Assembly: GCA_900754795.1 (NCBI GenBank)
Contig: CAAEEA010000034.1
Location: 1 to 24,769, forward strand
Reading direction: 5' to 3'
From: Clostridia bacterium
GTDB taxonomy: Bacteria; Bacillota; Clostridia; Peptostreptococcales; Anaerovoracaceae
DNA length: 24,769 bases
The position numbers and the translations under genes are program-made. Of the stretch, positions 1 to 5,437 are shown one piece after another. The notes under the pieces were generated by a model. The model had not been told where the DNA came from. It was given only the letters and a program-made list of their open reading frames with translations, and searched no databases. Position 1 is the stretch's first letter. Each line of letters begins with the position of its first letter.

Positions 1-119
1 ATATTGAAAAATTCGGTCTGGAGGGCAAGATGAAAAATTCCTCCCACATCATATGGGCTACAGGCGGCAGCATGGTGCCGGACGGTGAGATGAAGCTCTA
101 CTACGAAAGAGGAAAATAA
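1..119 (+). CDS. dsdA: D-serine dehydratase, C-terminal end (cut by window start)
   Basis: An open frame enters from the left edge (first complete codon at position 3) and ends at TAA 117-119, giving 38 visible residues. The stretch HIIWATGGSMVPDGEM matches my memory of the C-terminus of DsdA-type D-serine ammonia-lyases, where a HLVWATGGGMVP-like motif is followed by a short acidic/basic tail. The enzyme is a PLP-dependent lyase that deaminates D-serine to pyruvate and ammonia in the cytoplasm. The PLP lysine and glycine-rich loop would lie upstream and cannot be seen. A terminator-like hairpin starts 6 nt after the stop. The assignment rests on one short motif, so another fold-type II PLP enzyme is possible. 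Confidence 0.72.
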   Translation, partial: IEKFGLEGKMKNSSHIIWATGGSMVPDGEMKLYYERGK

Positions 120-125
120 AAACGC

Positions 126-150
126 ACAGCGTGGCAGAAAGCCACGCTGT
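126..150 (-). terminator. Left copy of a 25-bp terminator hairpin
   Basis: A perfect 10-bp inverted repeat (ACAGCGTGGC / GCCACGCTGT) surrounds a 5-nt AGAAA loop. On the + side the preceding bases are A-rich (112-122), so the minus-strand RNA reads hairpin, GCG, then a U-rich run. This copy therefore looks like a rho-independent terminator for minus-strand transcription, for instance from the nitroreductase operon. It has no T-run on its + side. An identical 25-bp copy lies at 473-497, where the T-run is on the opposite side. Confidence 0.7.
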
Positions 151-472
151 CAGACCGTAGACAAACACCGCAGCAAACAAATTTCGCCGCAGTCAGCTTC
201 ACCGGACCTGAATCCAGTAGATGTTGGCTTTTTGTCTGCCAGAGACAAAAACGTACAACACTTTTTACGAAAACTGTTGTCCAAAATCATGTTGCTCTTT
301 CAAAAAGCCAACATCGGTTTCCGAAAGACCATAAAAATGATAGAAATGGGAGGAAATGTTGGCTTTTTGCGGCAACAGAGCCAAAACAGACAACACCGTG
401 GCCTGGCTGCAAAACAGAAACTGAAAACCCCAGGCAACTCGTGAAAATTGTCTGAGGTTTGTCTACACTCTC
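151..472. mobile_element. MITE-like non-coding element with terminal inverted repeats
   Basis: This 322-bp segment lies exactly between the two 25-bp hairpin copies. Its ends form an imperfect 16-bp inverted repeat (151-166 against 457-472, 13 of 16 matching) with a perfect 10-bp core GTAGACAAAC / GTTTGTCTAC. It holds no convincing gene: the only frame of note, a 70-codon TTG-initiated one at 232-444, has no ribosome binding site and no recognisable protein. Inside are several inverted repeats, listed separately. The layout of direct repeat, inverted repeat, interior, inverted repeat, direct repeat resembles a miniature inverted-repeat transposable element with a target duplication. A 25-bp duplication is long for such elements, so a structured RNA gene or another repeat class remains possible. 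Confidence 0.5.
221..369. repeat. Three copies of a 14-nt motif in alternating orientation
   Basis: ATGTTGGCTTTTTG occurs at 221-234 and 356-369, and its exact reverse complement at 301-314. The middle copy can pair with either outer copy but not both, so a transcript would have two mutually exclusive 14-bp stems. The right half of the first copy also belongs to a 9-bp local hairpin (229-237 with 243-251, GCCAG loop). A further 6-bp pair, ACAACA/TGTTGT, lies at 255-260 and 275-280, nested inside the larger loop. The pattern is exact; its function is unknown. Confidence 0.8.
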
Positions 473-501
473 ACAGCGTGGCAGAAAGCCACGCTGTTTT
501 A
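473..501 (+). terminator. Right copy of the 25-bp hairpin, with T-run
   Basis: This is the same 10-bp stem and AGAAA loop as 126-150, here followed on the + strand by TTTTAAT. It is therefore a normal rho-independent terminator for + strand transcription, originally for the D-serine dehydratase gene. On the minus strand no T-run follows. Seen together, the two copies divide between them the two T-runs of what was probably one bidirectional terminator between convergent genes. Confidence 0.8.
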
Positions 502-534
502 ATCATTATAACATGTTGTAAGTCTTTTTCTCTG

Positions 535-1053
535 TCAGTCGATTATATTGACTATCCCCGTTTTTTCCACATCCTGAGACGGTTCTTCCGCCGCGTAGCC
601 TAAAGCCGCGAGGCCGTATACGACATGGCCGTCCGGTATTCCCCATTCCCTGAGCAGTTTTCTGATCTCAGGATCATCACATAAACCGCGAAGCTGATTT
701 ATCCATACAGATCCTATCCCCAGAGAATGAGCGGCAAGGAAAATGTTTTCCAGAGCGCAGGCGTTGTCCTCCACTCCCCATCGGCTGTCTCTCTCATTAG
801 AAGGCAGTATGATCACGTCCGGATTGTAAAAGTCATAGTCTTCCCTGCCGAGTTTTTCGCCTATGAGCTCTGAAAGAGCCCGTATCTTTTCCCTGTCGGT
901 AACGGCGGTAAAGCGCCATGTCTGCATATTGCAGCCTGACGGCGCGTACAGCGCGGCTTTGAGTATCAGCTCAAGATCCTCACGCTTTATGCGCTTGTCC
1001 GTAAAAGATCGTACACTTCTTCTCGTCAGCAGATTTTTGATAACTTCGTTCAT
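535..1053 (-). CDS. Nitroreductase family protein (FMN-dependent oxidoreductase)
   Basis: The 172-residue product has the nitroreductase fold signature: RRSVRSF near residues 11-17 (phosphate/FMN contact), AALYAPSGCNMQTWRF near residues 33-48, and a C-terminal VVYGLAALGYAAEEP segment typical of the family. Members are usually homodimeric cytoplasmic flavoenzymes that reduce nitro compounds, quinones or flavins with NAD(P)H; the substrate here cannot be told. Length is at the short end (family about 170-220). The start has a good AAGGGGG ribosome binding site about 7 nt upstream. Only 1 nt separates it from the upstream permease gene, so it is the last gene of the XRE-ABC operon. No terminator follows immediately; the nearest hairpin is 473-497. 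Confidence 0.85.
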   Translation of the reverse strand: MNEVIKNLLTRRSVRSFTDKRIKREDLELILKAALYAPSGCNMQTWRFTAVTDREKIRALSELIGEKLGREDYDFYNPDVIILPSNERDSRWGVEDNACALENIFLAAHSLGIGSVWINQLRGLCDDPEIRKLLREWGIPDGHVVYGLAALGYAAEEPSQDVEKTGIVNIID

Positions 1054-1054
1054 T

Positions 1055-2377
1055 TTATTGCCCCCTTAATATTTTAATAAGTTTTTTCGGGCTGAGAACA
1101 TCGCCTCTGTAAAGCGCGAGAGATTTATATATCTTTCCCGCTATCAGAGTAACTGCCACAGTCACCAAAACAATTATTAACAGTATGCTTCCCGTCTTCC
1201 AAAGCGGCAGATCTCCCATGAGGACTTCAGACGGCGCAAGCATTACCGCCGTGAACGGTATCCAGTCAAGAACAGGACTTCCGTCGCCGTCTATTATGCC
1301 TCCGGCATACAGAGCGGCAAGGAAGCTTGCCACAAGTACAAGGGTAAATATTATATTTGCCGATGAAAGATCCTCCGCCTTGCTTGCCACGGCTCCCCCG
1401 ACAGCCGCAAGGGAACAGTAAAGCAGCATTCCGGCTACGACAATGAGCACCGCCATGATACAGTTTACCGGCGTGAACATCCCGCCTGCCAGATCCGCGG
1501 CCATATCAAAGACCTGCAGTATCAGCATATCAGAATCAGGATCCGCGGAGCGGACTAACGCCGTGCCTGCCGCAAAGCTTATCACCAGAGAGCCTATCCA
1601 GCTGAAAAGCTGAATCAGTCCCGTAAGCGTTATCGCCAGAAGTTTTCCCAGAATCATCGCCGCCGGGCTCACGCTCAGAAGAAAGCTTTCCATCAGCTTG
1701 GAATTTTTCTCCATCACGACGCTGTTGGCTACGCCCTGTCCGTACGCGAGAACAAAGAAATACAGCACCATGAGTATGATAAAGCTCAGTACCATGGATA
1801 TTACCATTTCCATGGATTCCTGAGGATCTTCTCCGGAAGCGTCATTTTCGGTCTCTGCCGCTGAATTCAGAGCCTGCGCGTAGGAATCAAGCGCCATCCC
1901 GAATCCTTCGGCTTCTTCTTCAGATACTCCGCTGTTTTCAGGTATGATCAGGTTCATAACCCTGTCATCTCCCTCGCCGCTGATTACGATCAAAAGCGTG
2001 TCTCCTGTGCCGGCCGCGTCTGCGGCAGCTCTGTCAAAGTCGCTTTCGTAATCAGTCACTGTTACTTCCGCTCCGAAACCGCTTCTGAGGAAATCCGGCA
2101 GAGCCGCGAGGTACTCTTCCTGATCTCCGGCGCTGTCAACGGCGTATATGTTTTCGACGCGGGAAATATCTGTCATCTGGTCCTGCTGCGGATAATCTGC
2201 TTCGGTTCCTTCTTCTCCTCCGCCGGAAAGCTTCTGCACGCCTGTCATCACCAGCGCCGGCAGCAGCAGGCACAAAAGGGCGATAACTATCGTACTGTTT
2301 TTATAGCCTCTGCTTTTTACATGCTGTCTGAAAGTAAAGGAAAAAATCTTTGAAAAGCCTTTTAAAGGATTGTTCAT
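1055..2377 (-). CDS. ABC-2 type transporter permease (NatB-like), larger subunit
   Basis: The 440-residue membrane protein has one hydrophobic segment near residues 28-48, then a large acidic extracytoplasmic region (about 50-190). A block of five or so membrane spans follows from about residue 195 to 420. The sequence GQGVANSVVMEKNSKLMESFLLSVSP (around 215-240) is the coupling-region motif of ABC-2 permeases such as NatB/YhaP, where the EK-K--E residues face the ATPase. It should form an exporter with the preceding permease and ATPase. The substrate is unknown; NatAB relatives export sodium or lipophilic compounds. It starts directly after the stop of the upstream permease (2378), implying translational coupling. 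Confidence 0.85.
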   Translation of the reverse strand: MNNPLKGFSKIFSFTFRQHVKSRGYKNSTIVIALLCLLLPALVMTGVQKLSGGGEEGTEADYPQQDQMTDISRVENIYAVDSAGDQEEYLAALPDFLRSGFGAEVTVTDYESDFDRAAADAAGTGDTLLIVISGEGDDRVMNLIIPENSGVSEEEAEGFGMALDSYAQALNSAAETENDASGEDPQESMEMVISMVLSFIILMVLYFFVLAYGQGVANSVVMEKNSKLMESFLLSVSPAAMILGKLLAITLTGLIQLFSWIGSLVISFAAGTALVRSADPDSDMLILQVFDMAADLAGGMFTPVNCIMAVLIVVAGMLLYCSLAAVGGAVASKAEDLSSANIIFTLVLVASFLAALYAGGIIDGDGSPVLDWIPFTAVMLAPSEVLMGDLPLWKTGSILLIIVLVTVAVTLIAGKIYKSLALYRGDVLSPKKLIKILRGQ

Positions 2378-3346
2378 TTATCTCTCCCCCTTTCTCACAG
2401 CCATGGAAAGTATCTGACTGAGCTTCAGTCTGTTTCCCTTGTATATGACAAGGCTGTCGTAAACTTTTCCTGACAGAATGTGAAGAACAAGAACGCACGC
2501 GGCCTGTATCACCCACGATAAGGCTAAAACAGCCATGCTTATATCTCCCGTCACATAATACGTAGGCGCGGCAAAAGCCGATACGAACGGACACAGAGAA
2601 AGAGCCACCGCCGGGCCGCTTCCGAAAGGTCCGGCAAATACCGTTACAAAATAACATGCCATTATAAGCATTGTAGCGGCCATGTTAGCTGATTCCATAT
2701 CCTCCATGCTTGAACACCCAGCGCCGCTCAGCGCGGCGATCTGCGACAGCATCAGGCAGCCGATGAGAGTGGATATTATCATAGCCGCCGCCATCTGAGG
2801 GCCGAGATTCATGGTCTCTGACGTGATTCCGGCATTTTCAAGAAAGTCTGAGACAAATGAAGTGTCGGCGAACATGCCCGTCACCAGATAAGAGACGGCA
2901 AATCCGATGATAAGAGACGCTATCATGGTGATAACAAAAGTTATGACAGCCAGTATCTTCCCCATTATAGCGGCTTCTGACCTGATGCTGACCATGAGCG
3001 TCTCCATGAGTTTCGAGGCTTTTTCTTCTATTATTGAGCGGACAATATAAGTGCACGAAAATATGCACACGATCATCACTACGATAGAATACGCGTACTG
3101 AAGAGTGTATCTGGAGGTATAGCTGATTTCATCCTGCTCCATAAACTCATTCACAGTCATTACGTCTGTTGAAAAAGTCACGCCGCTTTGCCCGTCCCCC
3201 ATAAACAGGGACATGACCGGCACCGCTAAAACAGCTATGAGCAGAAACACGATAAAACTCGCAAGATTAGCCTTGTTCTTAAAAAGCTGTACCAGGGTGA
3301 ATCTGTACACTTTACCGGTTCCGGTAAAAGCTCCTTTTTTATTCAT
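2378..3346 (-). CDS. ABC-2 type transporter permease, smaller subunit
   Basis: This is a 322-residue membrane protein when started at 3346. A longer frame to 3370 exists but lacks a ribosome binding site, whereas the ATG at 3346 has AGGTGG 5 nt upstream and overlaps the ATPase stop region (AATGAATAA). It has an N-terminal span near residues 27-50, a short external loop, then spans from about residue 100 onward. The ABC-2 motif RSIIEEKASKLMETLMVSIRSEAAIMGK contains the conserved glutamate/lysine residues. Its organisation parallels the next permease, so the two probably form a heterodimer. The overlap with the ATPase gene supports a single exporter complex. Confidence 0.85.
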   Translation of the reverse strand: MNKKGAFTGTGKVYRFTLVQLFKNKANLASFIVFLLIAVLAVPVMSLFMGDGQSGVTFSTDVMTVNEFMEQDEISYTSRYTLQYAYSIVVMIVCIFSCTYIVRSIIEEKASKLMETLMVSIRSEAAIMGKILAVITFVITMIASLIIGFAVSYLVTGMFADTSFVSDFLENAGITSETMNLGPQMAAAMIISTLIGCLMLSQIAALSGAGCSSMEDMESANMAATMLIMACYFVTVFAGPFGSGPAVALSLCPFVSAFAAPTYYVTGDISMAVLALSWVIQAACVLVLHILSGKVYDSLVIYKGNRLKLSQILSMAVRKGER

Positions 3347-4367
3347 TGGTTCCACCTGCTTCCGCGTCATCGGTCAGCCCGGACTTTTCGTTGTCTTCAC
3401 CGACTTTTTCGACAAATATCTCGTGCAGTGAAGGTTCTCTCAGATCAAAGGTGATGACCGTCACTCCGGCTTCTGCCAGGTCTCTGAGAATGCGATTGGC
3501 CTGATCCTCTCCGGTGACTTTGATCTGGTACTCCATCTCTTTTTCTGTCACAATCGAGGCTCCGGCGTTTCTGATGATCTCCGACGAGTCCTGTTCAGTT
3601 TTAAGGTGGAGATTAACCCTGCCGTAACTTTTCTTTATATCGTTTAAATTTCCCTGCAGGATGGATCTCGATCTGTTAAGTATGGTTATGTCTGTACAGA
3701 ATTCCTCTACTGTAGCCATCTGATGACTTGACATGATGAGATACTTTCCCGCGGCGATCTGTTCTCTTATGATTCCCTTAAACAGATCCGTATTGACAGG
3801 ATCGAGCCCCGAAAGAGGTTCGTCCAGGATTATCAGTTCCGGGTCTGAAATAAGGGCGATCATGAACTGTATCTTCTGCTGATTTCCCTTAGAAAGCTGA
3901 TCAGCCAGCTTAGGTCTGAAAGGCTTCTTTTTAGACCTCTTTCCGTATTTCTTTTTTTCTCCGAGAGCCGGAGATGATGCTTCGCTCTTCGGAGGATAAA
4001 GATATTCTTCGGCTTCAAGGCGTTCCGCCCAGTAGCGTATCCTTTCTTTTGCCTTATCTTTAGGCACGCCTCTGAGAGAGGCAAAATACATGAGCTGATC
4101 CATCAGCGAATATTTGGGATAGAGGCCTCTTTCCTCCGCCAGATATCCAACGTTGCAGTTATCTGTAGTCAGGGGCTGTCCGTTCCACAGAACTTCGCCT
4201 CCGTCTCTGGCGAGCATATTGAGCATCATCCTTATGGTAGTCGTCTTTCCGGCGCCGTTGGTACCCAAAAGAGCGTACACTCCCGGTCCGGGCATTTCAA
4301 AGCTGAGATCATCTACAACAACTTTATCTCCGTAAGCTTTTCTGAGATTTTTTACTACTAAACTCAT
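3339..4367 (-). CDS. ABC transporter ATP-binding protein (NatA-like) with lysine-rich insertion
   Basis: The 342-residue product carries Walker A GTNGAGKT (35-42), ABC signature LSKGNQQK (158-165), Walker B IILDEP (179-184) and a C-terminal domain of the type that follows NatA-like ATPases. I start at 4367 because a GGGGAG site lies 6 nt upstream and the protein then begins MSLVVKNL as expected; a frame extends to 4421 without such support. Unusual is a stretch of about 25-30 residues (roughly 125-152) before the signature motif, rich in Lys/Arg, where relatives usually have only a short linker. The reading frame is continuous. It powers the two permeases encoded just downstream. The gene lies 22 nt after the XRE regulator. 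Confidence 0.88.
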   Translation of the reverse strand: MSLVVKNLRKAYGDKVVVDDLSFEMPGPGVYALLGTNGAGKTTTIRMMLNMLARDGGEVLWNGQPLTTDNCNVGYLAEERGLYPKYSLMDQLMYFASLRGVPKDKAKERIRYWAERLEAEEYLYPPKSEASSPALGEKKKYGKRSKKKPFRPKLADQLSKGNQQKIQFMIALISDPELIILDEPLSGLDPVNTDLFKGIIREQIAAGKYLIMSSHQMATVEEFCTDITILNRSRSILQGNLNDIKKSYGRVNLHLKTEQDSSEIIRNAGASIVTEKEMEYQIKVTGEDQANRILRDLAEAGVTVITFDLREPSLHEIFVEKVGEDNEKSGLTDDAEAGGTNE

Positions 4368-4389
4368 CTTTTTCTCCCCATATGATTTT

Positions 4390-4611
4390 TCAGTCAAGCT
4401 GTCTTTCCGGTTCTTCCTCATATATGAAGATATCTTCCACTTTTGCTCCGCACAGTCTTGCTATCTTAATGGCAAGTATGACAGACGGAGCATAATCTCC
4501 TCGTTCTATCTGGCTGATGGTCTGCCTGGACACATTTACTTTTTTGCCGAATTCAGTCTGATTCAGCCCTGTTGCCGCACGATATTCTCTGAGTTTATTT
4601 GTTATCTTCAC
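4390..4611 (-). CDS. XRE/Cro family helix-turn-helix regulator
   Basis: The 73-residue protein is essentially one HTH domain: NKLREYRAATGLNQTEFGKKVNVSRQTISQIERGDYAP gives the helix-turn-helix (about residues 17-40), followed by a short acidic tail. The start is GTG with GGAGG about 9 nt upstream; an ATG 7 nt earlier is out of frame and stops at once. Short regulators of this type commonly head operons of ABC-2 exporters and probably regulate them. Candidate operator half-sites (4665-4707) and an odd G-tract promoter lie just upstream. The ligand is unknown. Confidence 0.85.
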   Translation of the reverse strand: MKITNKLREYRAATGLNQTEFGKKVNVSRQTISQIERGDYAPSVILAIKIARLCGAKVEDIFIYEEEPERQLD

Positions 4612-4643
4612 AGCGTCATTCCTCCCAGTAAGCGAGGAAGTAA

Positions 4644-4674
4644 TCTATAACCCCCCCCCCGCAGATTTTGACAA
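4644..4674 (-). promoter_or_regulatory. Putative operon promoter with G10 tract in the spacer
   Basis: On the minus strand TTGTCA (4669-4674) resembles a -35 and TATAGA (4644-4649) a -10. They are separated by 19 nt, of which 10 are the uninterrupted G run at 4651-4660. Seventeen is the usual optimum, so loss of two Gs would restore ideal spacing. The start point would fall near 4637, giving a leader of about 25 nt before the GTG of the XRE gene. The -10 matches consensus at 4 of 6 positions only. The promoter call is inference; the homopolymer is plain sequence. Confidence 0.45.
4651..4660. repeat. Homopolymeric tract, C10 on + / G10 on -
   Basis: Ten consecutive C residues on the + strand are preceded by TATAA and followed by GCAG. 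I noticed no comparable G/C homopolymer elsewhere in the window. Tracts of this length are prone to slipped-strand length changes during replication, and also to sequencing or assembly miscounts. Its position is between the apparent promoter hexamers of the XRE-ABC operon. Confidence 0.9.
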
Positions 4675-4707
4675 CTTTACCTGATATTTTGACAATTTTT
4701 ATTGTCA
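4665..4707. promoter_or_regulatory. Candidate operator: TGACAA half-sites and palindrome
   Basis: ATTTTGACAA occurs twice as a direct repeat, at 4665-4674 and 4686-4695, spaced 21 bp (two helical turns). The second copy also forms a perfect 7-bp palindrome with a TTTT centre: TGACAAT (4690-4696) and ATTGTCA (4701-4707). The group overlaps the -35 of the XRE operon promoter, where an autoregulator would be expected to bind. That the XRE protein binds here is inference. On the + strand the same TTGACA motifs could act as weak -35 elements toward rpsT. Confidence 0.5.
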
Positions 4708-4842
4708 TCATCGATAGTATAGCACTGTACTCAGACCGTCGTCAATATCACCCTTCTCTTTTTTACACAGATTTTACTCAGTTCTCTTTTATTCTGACAC
4801 ATCGGCGCGTCAACGCCGGGCGATATTTAATACAAAAAAACC

Positions 4843-4871
4843 TTGCAATTTCACTGTGTTTCACATATAAT
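4843..4871 (+). promoter_or_regulatory. rpsT promoter
   Basis: TTGCAA (4843-4848) and TATAAT (4866-4871) are separated by 17 nt, a near-ideal sigma-A promoter. The start would be near 4878, giving a leader of about 58 nt. That leader holds a small GC-rich hairpin (CCCGG / CCGGG, within about 4890-4906) before the ribosome binding site of rpsT. Confidence 0.8.
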
Positions 4872-4935
4872 ATTATTTGCGAATTTCTCCCGGCCCGCCC
4901 GGGATATGCTAAATTTAAAAGTGGGGTGAAAATTT

Positions 4936-5208
4936 ATGGCAAACATTAAATCCGCAAAGAAAAGAATCAGAGTCATCGACAAAAAGACAGCCAGAAACAG
5001 GAGAATCAAGAATCATCTTAAAGAAGTTCTCAAAGCTTTTGACGCCGCTGTTGAAGAAGGTAACTTCGACGCAGCCGCCGAAAAACTGAAACTGGCTGAG
5101 AAGAAACTGATGCAGGCAGCTTCTAAGCACACTATCTCTAAGAACGCCGCTTCCAGAAAAGTTTCAAGACTGACTAAAAGATTCAACGCCGCGAAAGCAG
5201 CGAAATAA
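4936..5208 (+). CDS. rpsT: 30S ribosomal protein S20
   Basis: The 90-residue basic, Ala/Lys-rich protein begins MANIKSAKKRI and contains NRRIKNHLKEVLKAF and the later AASRKVSRLTKRFNA segment, all standard for bacterial bS20 (usual length 80-95). bS20 binds the 5' domain of 16S rRNA early in 30S assembly. The ATG follows a GGGGTG site about 8 nt upstream. The gene is monocistronic with its own promoter and terminator, as is common for rpsT. Confidence 0.97.
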   Translation: MANIKSAKKRIRVIDKKTARNRRIKNHLKEVLKAFDAAVEEGNFDAAAEKLKLAEKKLMQAASKHTISKNAASRKVSRLTKRFNAAKAAK

Positions 5209-5258
5209 GTCTCACCCGTCCCCACCGGCGCATAAGTTAAATGCGCGCAATGAGCATC

Positions 5259-5298
5259 AAAAACCATGGATGTGTCTCCCATGGTTTTTTATTTTCTT
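5259..5298 (+). terminator. rpsT rho-independent terminator
   Basis: AAAAACCATGG (5259-5269) and CCATGGTTTTT (5279-5289) form an 11-bp stem with a 9-nt loop, continuing into TTTTTTATTTT. It lies 50 nt after the rpsT stop. The A-run on the left makes it potentially bidirectional. Confidence 0.88.
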
Positions 5299-5357
5299 AA
5301 ATTTAGAGGGGTCTTTTTTTATTTTTTTTCGGTCTTTTTTAAATACTCAGTATTAAC

Positions 5358-5386
5358 TTGCCAACCTGATATGCCGATGTTAAAAT
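5358..5386 (+). promoter_or_regulatory. pckG promoter
   Basis: TTGCCA (5358-5363) and TAAAAT (5381-5386) are spaced by exactly 17 nt. A T-rich block (5313-5340) with two GGTCTTTTTT repeats lies just upstream. The predicted start near 5393 gives a leader of about 45 nt. I see no obvious operator palindrome in it. Confidence 0.75.
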
Positions 5387-5437
5387 GAATGTATATTTTA
5401 GATTAAATGTCTTAACAATCGACGGAGAGGAAGAGAA

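Noticed and set aside
232..444. A 70-codon frame inside the 322-bp element
   Set aside because: It starts with TTG, has no ribosome binding site, and is composed of the repeat arms themselves; the translation resembles no protein I know.
151..472. CRISPR array, retron or group II intron as an explanation of the repeats at the left end
   Set aside because: There are only three motif copies in alternating orientation with unequal spacing, and no reverse transcriptase or Cas gene is nearby.
4668..4949. A 93-codon + frame running through the XRE/rpsT intergenic region
   Set aside because: It crosses the operator palindrome and the rpsT promoter and runs into the rpsT start; no ribosome binding site and atypical composition.
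5209..5437. A structured RNA between rpsT and pckG
   Set aside because: The region is accounted for by the rpsT terminator, a T-rich tract and the pckG promoter; I see no other paired elements.
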